Assembly: GCF_000002985.6 (NCBI RefSeq) | Contig: NC_003283.11 | Span: 9,362,001-9,426,000, forward strand | Origin: Caenorhabditis elegans | Lineage: Eukaryota > Nematoda > Chromadorea > Rhabditida > Rhabditidae | Direction: 5' to 3' | Length of the DNA stretch: 64,000 nucleotides | Shown: positions 1 to 11,953 of the stretch, piece after piece | Position numbering within the stretch: the stretch's first letter is position 1 | Layout of the letters: each line of letters begins with the position of its first letter | The notes under the pieces: model-generated | The model's database searches: none | Told to the model about the DNA's origin: nothing | Seen by the model: only the letters and a program-made list of their open reading frames with translations | Translations under genes and position numbers: made by a program

Positions 1-3000
1 AATGGTGCAAGACGAGTTGGTTGTAACCTCTTTTAAGCAAGTAGAAGAGTATTCCTGGATTCATTTGATATTTGAGAGAGTTACAATTATTTTTTGCAAA
101 GTGATTCCAAATTCAAGGAATATTTATCATAAATACAAAAAATTTCGATTGAAAAACACAGAAAATGGTAACAATAAGATAAGATCAGATGTTATTGATT
201 GTTTTCAAATGAATGTACTCTTTAAAAATTTTAATTTTTTTTAAAAATCAAGCTAGACATACAAGCTTTCTTGAAAGTTCATAAAATAAACTTTAAAAAA
301 TGAGAGAAAAATTAAAAAATTGTTTCCTCAATAGTAAATCGTGGCTAATTATAAGTTGTAGGCATATCTCCACGGACAACCAGCAAGTATGAATTATTTT
401 ATTTTTATTATCACATATACTAGGGGAGCCTGATTTTTTGTTTGATTGAAATCAACTTTTCTTTTCTAATTTGTTCCGCATTGCATTGTTATTATTCAAT
501 TGAATTAATGAGGTAAAAAGAAAATGTTATAAATAAAGTATTGATATAGACTTGTAAATACTAACTTATTTTATTTAAGACATGCTCAAAAAAGAAATCA
601 AATTATACCTTAAAAATAAGAAATCCCGATAAACGATGTAACAAAAATAAATTCAAACAATTAATAGAAAAAGGCAAAGGAAACGTTTTCGAGATGGATA
701 AAAAGAAGTCAGAAAGGAAATTAAAGGGTTCCTGACATAATAATGTGTGGGATTGAAATCCTGCTAGAATGCCAATTGATATTACTTTCTTCGTAGATCT
801 TATGCAATTTTCAATAAGAATCTAATGAAAAGTTTCATCAGAATTACGAAGTGAAGAAAAATAATCAAAGAATGAATTTCAAACAATTAATATTGGAAAT
901 TTAGATTAACGTTGAAAAATTGAATAGTTGGAGACAACTACATATTCAATAGATCTTTGAAATTAAAATTTCGTAAGTTCACGCGCCATGCAGAAACTTC
1001 TTGACTGCTGAATTTTTGATAAAGGTTATAGGAAACTGAAATAATTAATTTTCCACCTAAAAAGTTGAGTGATTTCAGATTTACTTCAACTTCTATAAAA
1101 TCAATTTTTCATTATTTTCCCTTTTAATCAAAAAAAATCAAAGAGTTCAATCAACAAGATTACTTGAGAACATTTGATCAAACAATGGATATGCATACTT
1201 TAGAGCAAAAGATTAAGAATCAATGAAATTCAAGAAGAGTGTTAATATGTATACAGGAAGCATAAACTTTTGAATATGGCGTCAAAATATTGGATCAGCT
1301 GTTTTTGATATCTAAACTGAATCAGCCTTATTAAATGTACTTTTCATACAGATATGAACTAGAAGATTGCAGACTATCATTGATGAAAATATAAGTCTGA
1401 AACTAATCATTTTCGAAAAAAAAGTTATTTGAATTTGGTACTGCTCCTCATGTAAACACGGGCTTCCAGCATCTCTCGTATTCAAAAAAGGAAAATTGGC
1501 TGTTAAAAACGTGCCAGTTTCTTTTATCTTGGAACTTTGAGGATGAATGCTTTAGAAACTTGAAAATTAAAAAGTTCGGAAAATTTAAATGTTAATTAAA
1601 ATAATCAACTTCCTATTCTAATTAAAAATATGGAAGAACCAAAAATCTATTGAACCATTTAATAACAGACATAACAAGTATTTCAAAACGTTGACTCATA
1701 TGAATATTTCTGGTTTGAATGATCGCATTACATTGTACTTTTACACTACATGCATTTTTCAAACTAAAATATACCCTCAGTTGATCATTCTATAAGCTTT
1801 TGAATATACTTGAACCAATTCGTTTCTTGGAGTATCAATAGAACAAGTGCAACTAACTACATCCTAGACATTAATTTCTTTCTGAAAGGCGATAGAGGGT
1901 ATAAAAGTAAAATATTCATTTTATGCTACAAGTTGGACTTTAAAAATCATTAAAATCAAATATTTTTTCAAAAGAAATTTCGATCAATTTTTCCAAAAAA
2001 AAAATTTGAAATCATTCCAACTCCAGACAAAAAATTTTGGGTTTTTAATTAGATTCGCACGCTTTTCTAGAAAACAGCCTAGTCTAGAAACTTATTACAA
2101 ATAAGAAAAGACAGAGAAATAAAATTAAATGGGGAAAAATCAATGTCAGTGACGTCACAAGAGCTGAAAAAAGATCATTTTGTTCAGTTTCAAGACATAT
2201 TGCTTCAATGAGCAGTAACGATGAGATTACGTGGTATTCGAAAATTCTAGAATGTTTCAGAAGATGATTAAATATGGGAATGAATGACGGATCAAAGATT
2301 AAAACACTTTAAATAAGAAAAATTCTTGAATTGACACTATTCCAGCTGGGGAGAGACGACGCTGGAATGAGTGGGGTTTTTTGATCAAATTTATTAATAT
2401 TGATAGTTCAAAGTTGTCATTCTGATTTAATAACTTTCATTTTCCCAAGATAATTATGTGGTTCACTAACAGAATGAATGTAATCACATGAAACAAGTAA
2501 TCAAAACAGACACATATTGAGCAATCGAGGTGATAACGTGAGCAACCGAAAACAGAAACGATATGTCTATAGCCATATACGCAAATTGGGACGAGTTTGA
2601 GAGCATGATTTGAGAGCTTTTTTTTTTGAATTCGTAACTGTCTTAAGTATTTTTCTTAAGTCTTAAGTACATAAGTATTTTTAATATAATTTTTCTTACA
2701 ATTAGAAACAATGCTCAAATTGATTTGCCGTTCTGTAGCTTACAAATGTGATGTAGCCAGGTGCTTTAACGTTGCCGAAACGAATCTAAATCAAACATTA
2801 CTTGTAGCTAGTCTATAAAGTTTTACTGTATTAAAAATCATAAAATTTTGTTCAGAATTCACATTTTGATTAACTTTACGTTTTTTATTCAGAGCTGGGA
2901 AAAAATCCTGTGTGAAAAATTAGAAATTGAATGAAATCATACGAGAACTTTCTTTGCCAAGACCTTTGATATTTGATTTATACTTGACAGAATTTATTAT

Positions 3001-6000
3001 TCCTATTCCAAAATTCCCAAGAACATTTATGATTTCTTGGTAGACTTTCTGTAATTTATAGCTCAAAAAATTACCATAAGTTTTCAGAATTAATTTCGCG
3101 AGGAAAAGTTAAAAATTTTATTATAACCATGAGAAAAACAACACATAACAAAATAATATTGCTAGATTATATCTCACAAAAATTCAATTTACTACGTGCA
3201 TTTTTCTATTCTTCAAGTGGGAAAAACGTTTTCAGGTACAAAAGAAACTACGAGATCAAGCGTCGTTCTAAAAAATAATTTCTTAATCTGGAAAATGATG
3301 GGACAACCTTTTCAGAGTTGTGGTAGATATTAAAATTAATCTGGTGTTCTCAGAACTCATACATCTCAAATAAAAATGCAAAGTTGGTAGTGAAAAATGT
3401 GCATAACTGATTAAACCACAAAATCAAGAGACTTGGTAGCATCTGTCTAGAAAATGAGTCAAGAAGAAATAAAGAAGGTAAAAAAAGATAAAGATTGGGA
3501 TTTGTATTCATTCACAGATCAAAAAAAAACCAAAGAGATAAGTAAGGAATAGGTAAATGAAAAATCAACATATTTCTCAATAAAGGAATTTACCTTATGG
3601 TGTTTTTGGAATAACTTCAATGAAGCATAACGCTTGGTATTTATTCCGATCAACAACTTTTTAAAAACTTTGTTTTTGATGATAATATATCCTCCCTTCT
3701 TCAAACTTCTATAATTCTTCTGATCCCTAAATTCTATTCCCCGTAAGATCAAACCAAGAGGGTACACTCTGATATCCCGTGTGCCTTGTTAATTTGTGTC
3801 GATCAGGATCCTTGAGGCGATGACATTTTCGTGACGCCGGCACCGTGTCTGATTTTTGATCACGATAAGTGTCCTCTGACAAGTTGTGAGACATCAAGTT
3901 CACAGTGCAGAAACCCAGACAATTAAAAAAGTTACAGTGACGAATGTACATATAAAATTATCATGATTAGTTCTACTATCTCTATTTTGGAGTTGAAATC
4001 TACTCGAAAAATATATTCTTGTATAAATTTGGGCACGAAGGAGATAATAATATTCTCTAGACTTAATAGCTAAGTTTTCTAAAAAGCAATTCTGCCGTAT
4101 TTACCGTTAGGGTATTTCTAGAAAGGTTTGTTTCGAAAACATCAGCAGTTGGAAATAATAAAAATGATAAAGTTTTTGCATGACTATAAGACATGAAAAT
4201 TATTTTCTTTTGAAATACCCCTAATCATATTAATTTTCAAAAAGAAAAGGTTTATATGAATAATAATTATGATTCAGGTTTTAAAACCCATCTATCTGAT
4301 CGTAAAAACAGGAGAATTTGTTCATGAATCAAATCTGGTTAAGTAAAAAACGGAACTTTTTTCTTGTTATGCTACTTGTGACTTATAATTAGTGAATTTC
4401 ATTCGTCATGTCTACATCATTACCAGTTGTTATTGTCAAATCATATGATCAGGGGTTTAGAGCTTGCGTAACATGGACTTTCAAAATGTCTGCTTTTCAA
4501 TTTTCGGTATCAACTGTCTGAAACAGTAAGTGAAGGAATAACAGCAAAAAACCTTAAACATTCCAATCTTATAATATAAATCTTCAATGTAAATCTATGA
4601 CGAAAACAGCCAATCTTGTATGTATTAACAGGATCTAAGAGAAAGCTGTGAACCGAAAGAAAATGATTAGATTTCAAAAAGTGTCGCAATATGAGAATGA
4701 CGGCTTGGGAGGCTAGAAAGAGCTGAGCCAATAGAAGGTTGGCAAAGCAAGACGACTCGAAACGAAAAAAAGCAGGTAAATCATAACGGTCGTCATGGTA
4801 ACTTCATCGACATGCTCTCACTTTCTTAGCTGTGTTTGATAACAATATATGTGTATTGAGAACAAGCACCACCTCTTGTGGGGAAGTTTACTTGTGACGC
4901 TCAAAAGATCAGCGGGCTTCTGGAGAATGTGCATAGCTTGGGATGAGAATATTAAAAATACATGTATACATCACAAGAATAGGTAAAACGTGGGAAATTG
5001 GTTCCCGGAAGATTGCAAAACGTGTGTTTTGAGCAAGAGTTGATCGAAGATTATTTAAACGAAAGAGGGTGGAGAATTTCATTATCTGAATATGACAACT
5101 CCTGTTCCCACGTGTTCAAGAGATAATGGGATGAATCATTTGAATTATTTCATTTTTATTAAAATTTCTCTTTTTGTCACATGAAAAATCATCGAAGTGG
5201 AAATGGATGAAAGAGGAAGAGAAAAAACTTGAACTCACTGATTAAAAGTATATATTCTGTGTAGTTCTTAGATTCATCAGGTAAACTTCAGACACATCAG
5301 CAACAGATAGAGAATTTTTCAAAAAGAACTTTTGTCAATTGTAGTATAGGGAACTAGTATAAAAAAGATGCGTTTAGAACATTGGCAAAGTCTCCCAACA
5401 CAGAAATTGGCAGATTTTCGAGTTGTAAACCTGTGTTTCATATCATTTTTCGTAAACCAAGGGTTCACGCATTACGAAAATCGTTCAAAATAAAAACGAT
5501 GTACGGGTCTATATTCAAATTAAAAGTGTGGCAAAGAGACAATCTTGAACTTAGTAAAAACTGGAACATTAAAACAATTAAGAGTTTAGGTTATATGTGC
5601 ACATTGAAACACATGATCTCGTTATATTTTTTGATTGAAAAAAAGAATCTGAAGAAGTATAACTCTCAAAACTTATCAGACAATCACGTGAGTAACAGGC
5701 TATAATTATTAAGAAAAGGTCTCTTCAACTGGAATTCCTCTTTCTCATATTTATGACAGAATTTATTGTGGCAAATAAATTTTAGGCTACTTGCCATTTG
5801 ATTTTCAATTGATATTTGTATTTTTTAGACTTTGTGCTTATCCGTGGGTAGGTGTTGTACTCGTGCAGAAATGATTAGTTAAATTGAGAAAGTATAATTA
5901 TGTTATGACCTGTTAAATTGAGAAAATGTTGTTGTTTTTTTTTAAATTTTAATTTAAGTTAGTTCATGGACAAGAATGATTTATTTGATTTTGTTTAAAA

Positions 6001-6180
6001 TTGGTAAAAAGCGGAAAAAACTTTTTTTGTTTGCAAAATGGTGGCCTGCAGCGTCCTTGGGACCTCTCGATTTCAGAAAATGTTTTTTTTATAATACACA
6101 AGTACGAAAAAGTTGTTTTATTGAGTTATTATCTTGCAATCGCTTCACTTTAAAAGTATCGATTTTTAAAACTGGTTTTC
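1..6180. other. AT-rich region without a supported gene
   Basis: I find no convincing coding exon, tRNA or transposase here. The few ORFs are short, cross poly-A/T tracts and lack codon bias. Low-complexity patches include reiterated TTAAGT around 2639-2690. Around 4740-4960 the sequence is less AT-rich and holds an X-box-like site, listed separately. A translated stretch near 6038-6077 (WPAASLGPLDF) weakly recalls the WPxxSPDLNPLDF block of mariner transposases and may be a decayed remnant. Confidence 0.5.
4789..4802. promoter_or_regulatory. X-box-like (RFX/DAF-19) motif
   Basis: The 14-mer GTCGTCATGGTAAC fits the published nematode X-box consensus RTHNYYWTRRNRAC on both strands. DAF-19 binds such sites upstream of ciliary genes, usually within about 250 bp of the ATG. 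No recognisable ciliary gene follows on either strand. The nearest ATG-led ORF is a 73-codon minus-strand ORF starting at 4731, about 58 bp away, which I do not recognise. It may be a chance match. Confidence 0.3.
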
Positions 6181-6205
6181 AGTAAGTTTGATAATAGAGA
6201 TTGTA

Positions 6206-6306
6206 ATGGAAGACTATGCACGTTTTGATGACAACGATGACAGTCTTTGCCTGATGTGTTGGCCCTGGGAGTTTCTGGGCTTCAGCGAATTCTCGGGTGT
6301 GAACAG
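6206..6306 (+). other. Orphan exon-like ORF (possible gene relic)
   Basis: An ATG at 6206 opens a 101-nt run with worm-like codon use, reading MEDYARFDDNDDSL then CLMCWPWEFLGFSEF. It ends at a plausible donor, AACAG|GTACGC. A TTTTCAG acceptor lies about 25 nt upstream of the ATG. No matching downstream exon is visible; the next sequence is the mariner-type element at 6481. It may be the first exon of a gene disrupted by the insertion, part of transposon sequence, or chance. I do not recognise the peptide. Confidence 0.25.
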
Positions 6307-6480
6307 GTACGCCCGAAAAAACTAAAAAACAGATAAAAGGAGATTTCACTTTTCTTGTTTATGACATTTCATTGGTTAGCTGAAAAATTATTCTGCAAAA
6401 GAGAATAATAAGTTGATGCAAGTTTCTTAATTTCAAAATAGTAAATTTTTTCATACATAAAGATGGCAATGACCATTATA

Positions 6481-7418
6481 CAGGGTGCGCCAAAAGTAGG
6501 GTAACACGAGATGCGCTCTTTTACATGAGCTTTTCGCGCGACTGCCACGTCATACGTACATTTTTCTATCGAATTCTGATAGCTGGATAAATTTCCTTCA
6601 ATTTGACCTAAAATTTGTAATGTTTCCTCATAAGGTGCGATCTTAATCGCCTCGGCAATCTGACAAACCCTTTCGCCGAAACGCTGTTTTGGCACGCGGC
6701 ACTTCCAACACAAATGCACCTCCCACGCTCGCCAATAATTTTCAGATGTTTTATTTTTATGTTAAATTTAAAGTTAAAGAAGTGAAAAAGCGGTTTTGAC
6801 TGTTTTTGTAGCATATAAAAATTTTCTGTGTCGACACTGGCGCCTAGCAAGAACCTTTAAATGTTTCATGAATTCAACTTTGCGAAATTTTTCTCAGTTT
6901 TTTTTGGTTTCACGAGGCGTAACGACCCACAAAATCATCTAAGCTTAATTTTCTATCAAAATTCTGGGAAGTCAGGTCAAAACGTGCCGAAAAGTACTAA
7001 AATGAATTTTTCTACATACTGCTGCCGCCGCTCACATCCATCTTTCTGGCGACTGTTTCATTCTACTGCCACATTCCATTAAAAAAATACCATGACAGAA
7101 ATTTTTTGAATTTTTGTTCTTAAAGAATCTCTAGACCAAGAGCATTCTTTGAACTATAAAAACTTGTAAGAAACTTGATGGATTCGTCGAAAAAAATGTA
7201 GAACTCCCGCAGAATGCCTTCTTGCGTGCCATCAAGATCGTGATCTCAAAAGTTCTGAAGGCCTGCAGCGATGCGGATGGGGATATTTTAAAAATTCAAA
7301 ACGTTAATCTGGTCAGTATTTTATGGAGAACAAAACTTGTACAAATTGAGGTAATAACTCTCTCCACACGGGAAGCTATAGAGCCGCGAACGTGTTACCA
7401 TACTCATGGCGCAGCCTG
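6481..7418. mobile_element. Decayed mariner/Tc-type TIR element
   Basis: The left end CAGGGTGCGCCAAAAGTAGG and the right end, whose reverse complement begins CAGGCTGCGCCATGAGTA, form imperfect terminal inverted repeats flanked by TA dinucleotides, the target duplication of the Tc1/mariner superfamily. The element is 938 bp, so it is too short and too broken for an active transposase. On the plus strand a C-terminus-like segment (ISKVLKACSDADGDI, about 7240-7290) resembles the end of mariner transposases. A minus ORF at 6369-6719 runs into the left TIR. No intact DDE domain is seen. Confidence 0.65.
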
Positions 7419-7500
7419 TAATTTTTTCTTTTTCCGTTAAATGTATTTATCCCCCAGAAACTCAAAAAGAAGCAAATGCCTTTTCAGTTTTGATTTAGAA

Positions 7501-7506
7501 TTTATT
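7501..7506 (-). terminator. Poly(A) signal AATAAA of CHK gene A
   Basis: TTTATT on the plus strand reads AATAAA on the minus strand, about 45 nt past the TAA of gene A. This is the usual position for nematode 3' end formation. Confidence 0.5.
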
Positions 7507-7548
7507 TGACAATTTAAAAGCCACTCTAAAAACTATAAATAAAGCATT

Positions 7549-9086
7549 TTAAATTTCCATGAAAGATGAGAATTTCTTCAAGTTACTCTCATGAATGTCC
7601 AAAATGTCTTCAATCATAGCAACCTCCTTCAAATTAACTTCTTCTGCAGCTGCAGCTTTTTCTTCTTTTGAAATTTGTGCTGAATCGAGGAAAGAAGATA
7701 AACTCGGAAGAATCAGCATAGCCATCATTGGAGCATATAGGTTATAGGAGTCTTGAAGCTGAAATTTGAAGTTGCAGCAAGTATGTATACATACACACAT
7801 GTATTAACTATAGTTAATACAATCAAACCTCTTGGAACGTAAATAGTTCTTTCCCAAAAACCTTCGCATAGGTTTCATGATAGAGTTTCAATAGTTCTGT
7901 TCCTCTTTCACGACGTTCCTGAATACACGCTTTACTAGTATATTCATCTTATTTAACCTAACTAACCTGTGCAGATAAACATCCCAACATTATTCTCGAT
8001 AAATCGATCCCAGGTGGAATTCGTGAAACACTTTGCCAATCAATAATCGCCTCTAATTTCAACTTTTTACTATTATCGAGTGTAAACATAATATTTGATT
8101 GCCATAAATCTCCATGAATAAATACGGGTTTCAGACCTAGAAGGTCCGAGATATTGGTATATTTTTTCACCAACGCCTTATAATGTGCAAACACTTTAAT
8201 AAGCTTCGACACTTTTTCTGCGTGTTGTTGACCTTCAAATTTAGTTTTAAGAGCCTCAAATTTCTTAGACAGCTCTGCATCAGTGAAGAAGTCTTCGAAT
8301 AGTAGCTCCAAAAAATCAGTACTCATGAAACTCTTCTGTTCTTCTCTTTCGAGATGTTCGGCAAGTGCAGAAAAAGTGGCGATTCCGCGAATTGTTGCAG
8401 CTATATTATCTGCTGGAATTGACTTATACGCCTCAATGACGTGAACATTCGGAATGAAATCAGTAATCAAATATCCCTTCAAATCATCTTCACCATTGAA
8501 AGGTTTCAAAGAGTAAACCTAAAATCAAGTGATTATTATTTTTGTATCAGACATTCAACTATACTTTTGTGTACGGAATATCAGGATGATTGAATTTTGT
8601 TAAAACTTTATAGGTCTCAACTTCAATATTGTGGCTCTTTCTTGTCAATTTGGAGAATTTCTTCAATTTTTCCTCAGTAAATCCGTTGCCTCCTCCAAAG
8701 TTCAACATCTTTGATAGAGCTACAAGAGCCAATTGTGAGCTAATCTGTTTGAAAACAGAGAAATATAACATTGTTAGATCAATCAATTACCTTGAGAGCA
8801 AACCTTACTGGAAGCTTCTTTCCATCCTCTACATTCTGCCAATCGGGTTCGACGCAAGCAATTCTTGACATAAAACCCTATAACAAAGCATATCTAATAA
8901 ATGATGGTAAAACTCGGCTTCTTATAAAATAAACTATAAACTTACTTTCAAATCACTGATGTTGCTTGCGGTCTTATTCTCTCCAAAAGTAGCTTTAGTG
9001 CCGAGACTATTCTGAAGATCTTTCTCGACATCTTCCCATGTTACATGGGTTTCAAGAATCCCGTTGGCAGGCTCGTAAAGCGACAT
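7549..9086 (-). CDS. CHK-domain kinase-like protein A (intact, 419 aa)
   Basis: Six exons on the minus strand: 9086-8946, 8877-8791, 8744-8565, 8518-7967, 7918-7829 and 7758-7549. All junctions are phase 0 and the frame is uninterrupted. The protein starts MSLYEPANGILETHVTWEDV and carries IHGDLWQSNIMF (HGD at about residues 271-273) and AIIDWQSVSRIPPGIDLSR (DWQ at about 296-298). These correspond to the Brenner HxD and metal-binding D loops of the choline-kinase-like fold. The family is DUF1679/CHK, expanded in nematodes and related to insect ecdysteroid-kinase-like proteins; the natural substrate is unknown. A GGGNGF segment near residue 94 is conserved through the array. A TATAAAA box lies about 32 nt upstream and a GATA site about 95 nt upstream. 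Family assignment is firm; catalytic activity is inferred. Confidence 0.9.
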
Positions 9087-9117
9087 TGTAAGTTAAAGAA
9101 TTTACATATTCCGTTCA

Positions 9118-9124
9118 TTTTATA
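9118..9124 (-). promoter_or_regulatory. TATA box of CHK gene A
   Basis: TATAAAA on the minus strand, 32-38 nt upstream of the gene A ATG, implies a very short 5' UTR. The surrounding block, AGTATAAAATGAA, recurs upstream of gene C. Confidence 0.5.
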
Positions 9125-9178
9125 CTAGCCAGAAATCACAAACCCCATCCGCAAAGTGTGTCTTTAATACTCGTCTTC

Positions 9179-9184
9179 TTATCA
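9179..9184 (-). promoter_or_regulatory. GATA-type site upstream of CHK gene A
   Basis: TGATAA on the minus strand, about 93-98 nt upstream of the ATG. Equivalent sites lie at nearly the same distance upstream of genes B, E and F. TGATAA is the core bound by intestinal ELT-2/ELT-7 GATA factors in worms, so intestinal expression is a reasonable inference. Confidence 0.4.
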
Positions 9185-9661
9185 TGTTACCTCTTTTGAT
9201 ACACGTGTATAGAGGCACTTTACCAGAAACTTGTAAATCATAAATTTTTCAATCTTTTGGCATAATTAATTTTAACTAAAATAAAAAAACCGACTATGAT
9301 AATTTTAGTTTGATTGATAATTTCTGCTTTGTTTTTAATTTCAAGCTCCATTTGTAAAAAAAAAATATGTGACGAAGGAGCCTTTCACTCGTTTTCTTTG
9401 CGCCTTCTTCGGGAGTCCTATGTCTTTTTTATAAAGTCCACATAAAACTATAGTTTTTGAATTTTGTTCATTTGATTTATTCTGATTCAGCGAAAAAACT
9501 ATAAAAAAAAGAATAAATATGGTAATCTGATTTCTTTCTGCAGTATGTTGCCACGAACTTCAATACAGTCAAATTTAGGAAACATTAAAACTTCATTTAA
9601 TGAAACGTCATTCTAGCCCATTGTTTTGGTCATTTAAACAATTGAACAGAATAAATTGGAA
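9185..9661. other. Intergenic spacer between CHK genes A and B
   Basis: AT-rich, non-coding. It contains the distal upstream region of gene A and the 3' flank of gene B. No repeat, tRNA or further exon is seen. Confidence 0.5.
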
Positions 9662-11550
9662 TTAAATCTTCATGAAATCAGAAAAATGATTCAAATTATT
9701 GTCGTGAATTTCCAGTATATCTTCCATCATTGCAATCATCTTTGTTTTGACCTCCTTCAAGGCACTCACTTTATCTTCTTCTGGAATAATTGCACTTTGG
9801 ATGGAAGAGGGCATAACAGGTAGAAGCATCATAGCCATCATTGGAGCAAACAGATTGAAAAGTTCTTGAAGCTGTAATTATTTTAAATTTGAATTTTTAA
9901 CAAAACTATTGAAGATATAAACTTCTTGAAACGTGAATAATTCTTCACCAAATACGCTGGTATATGTTTCATGATACACCTTCAAAAGTTCAGTTCCTCG
10001 TTCACGGCGCTCCTGGAATAAAAATTATTGGATTTTCAGCAAAAATAATTGACTGACCTGTCCGGATAGACATCCTAACAATAATCTAGCAGTATCCAGA
10101 CCAGGAGGCATTCTAGAAACACACTGCCAGTCAATAATTGCTTCTAATTTCAGTTTATTCTGTGGATCCAGTGAAAAAAGTACGTTTGGTTGCGACAAGT
10201 CTCCATGATTGAGTACAAGTTTAACACCCAAAATATCGGAAATGTTTGTATACTTTTTCACCAATGACTTATAGTGTTCAAAAACTGTAATTAGCTTTTC
10301 AACTTTTTCTTGATTTTCCGTTTCTTCAAATGTAGTCCGAAGTGTATCGAATTTCTTTTTCAGTTCAACATCATTGAAAAAATCTTCAAAAATCATTTCC
10401 AGGTAGGTTGGTCCCATAACAAAATGTTGATCTTCTTTGGAAAGACGTTCCCCGAGAGCTGAAAATGTGGCAACTCCTCTTATTATCGGAATAATTGTAT
10501 CTGCTGAAATTGATTTGTACATTTCAACTGTTTGAATATTTGGAACAAAATCAATAATCATATATCCTTTCAAATCGAATTCGTTATCAAATTATTTCAA
10601 GCAATATACCTAAAAACTGTATAATTGTTGAAGATATGAGTATATTGATTAAACCTTGGTGTATGGAATATCGGGATGATTGAATTTCATCAAAACCTTA
10701 TATGCGTCGACCTCTCTATTATGACATTCTTTTGTTAAACTCGAAAACTTCTTCAATTTTTCTTCAGAAAATCCGGCACCTTCTTCAAAATTCATGATTT
10801 TCGATAAAGCAACAAGAGCCAGCTGAGAGCTTATCTGAAAAATTTGGATTTCAGGGGTAATTTATTATTGGGTAATAGAGTTTATAGAGTTAGAAGGTTT
10901 ATGAGTAGTTGTACTTTTCAAAATTTCATTCTGGTGTCCTCACCCAAACAACTTTGGAACTTTATGCGTCAACTCATTGTTCCTGAAGTGTGAGCTAGTT
11001 GCGATAGGAAACAGTTTTCGAGATTCCAGCAAACAGTATTGAGAGGTCGTTCCATCTACCTTCAATCCGAGCGCCAATCAAGTTAGATTTTTCGACTAGC
11101 TCCGATTTAAATTATTTAATGATGATTTATTTATCTCTCGATCTAGTTAATACAATTGTATCCTGTGTGTTGTGTGTATGTACTTTTGCCCGGTTTTCTA
11201 GTCAGGAACTTCATTTTCCAAATATAGAGAACAATTTCCTCCAAAATTTAATGTTTAGCAAGTTCAAGGAAGTCATACCTTCAACGCAAATTTTGATGGA
11301 AGTTCCTTTCCTTCCTCAATGTTTTGCCAATCAGGTTCAAGGCAGGCGATTCTTGACATGAAACCCTACAACACAACCAGTTTTCTAAACAAATTTATCC
11401 CTGACTTACTTTCAAATCGCTGATATTTGTCGCTCTCTTATTTTCTCCAAATGTAGCTCGCGTTCCAAGACTTTGTTGAAGGTCCTTCTCGACGTCTTCC
11501 CATGTCACATGGGTTTCAAGAATTCCATCGGCAGGTTCGTAAAGCGACAT
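9662..11550 (-). pseudogene. CHK-domain gene B with one internal stop
   Basis: Six exons matching gene A in number and size: 11550-11410, 11365-11279, 10834-10655, 10609-10058, 10012-9923 and 9871-9662, together 1260 nt as in gene A. Codon 6 of exon 4 is TAA (10594-10592), where gene A has the proline of SLKPFNG. Everything after it stays in frame, including NHGDLSQPNVLF and AIIDWQCVSRMPPG. The next possible acceptor in exon 4 would break the frame. HGDLSQPN replaces the family's HGDLWQSN. Intron 2 is 444 nt against about 46 nt in gene A. It is probably a young nonsense pseudogene; stop readthrough or a strain polymorphism cannot be excluded. Confidence 0.8.
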
Positions 11551-11582
11551 TTCAAATTAATAAAGTTGAATGCAAGAACGTC

Positions 11583-11589
11583 TCTTATA
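11583..11589 (-). promoter_or_regulatory. TATA-like box of CHK gene B
   Basis: TATAAGA on the minus strand, 33-39 nt upstream of the gene B ATG, in the same position as in gene A. Confidence 0.4.
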
Positions 11590-11639
11590 TGCTTGTCAGA
11601 AAATATAAACTTCGCTTAAAAATGTGACTTCAAGACTTT

Positions 11640-11654
11640 TTGATAAGTTATCAA
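11640..11654. promoter_or_regulatory. Palindromic double GATA site upstream of gene B
   Basis: TTGATAAGTTATCAA is a perfect 15-bp palindrome joining two TGATAA cores head to head, about 90-104 nt upstream of the gene B ATG. The promoter elements remain although the reading frame has a stop. Confidence 0.45.
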
Positions 11655-11953
11655 TAAAGTTTTACCGTTTCGTGACACACATCACCAAATGCTTGCCGAT
11701 AACGTTTTTTGCGTAATGTTTCATAATAACACTGTAGTTTTATAAATCTCAAAAATCGCTTATGAAGTTGATTTCATCTCATCGATTTGCTTCGGAATGG
11801 ATAGTGAAAAAGGAGACGAGCAAAGACAAAAGTAAAAAGCGGGAAGTGTTTTTTTAATATAATAATTTGATAGTCAAATGAGTTTTATAATATTATCAAT
11901 GAAAATTATTTGTTGAAAAACCAATATTTTAAAATAAAAAAAATCAAATTAAA
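11655..11953. other. Intergenic spacer between CHK genes B and C
   Basis: About 300 bp of AT-rich sequence between the gene B promoter and the gene C stop. I see no gene or repeat. Confidence 0.5.

Noticed and set aside
5382..5705. 107-codon plus ORF
   Set aside because: AT-driven composition, no motif and no supporting signals.
6369..6719. Minus ORF of 116 codons ending in the mariner-type TIR
   Set aside because: No recognisable transposase motif, and part of it is translated TIR. Kept only as part of the element.
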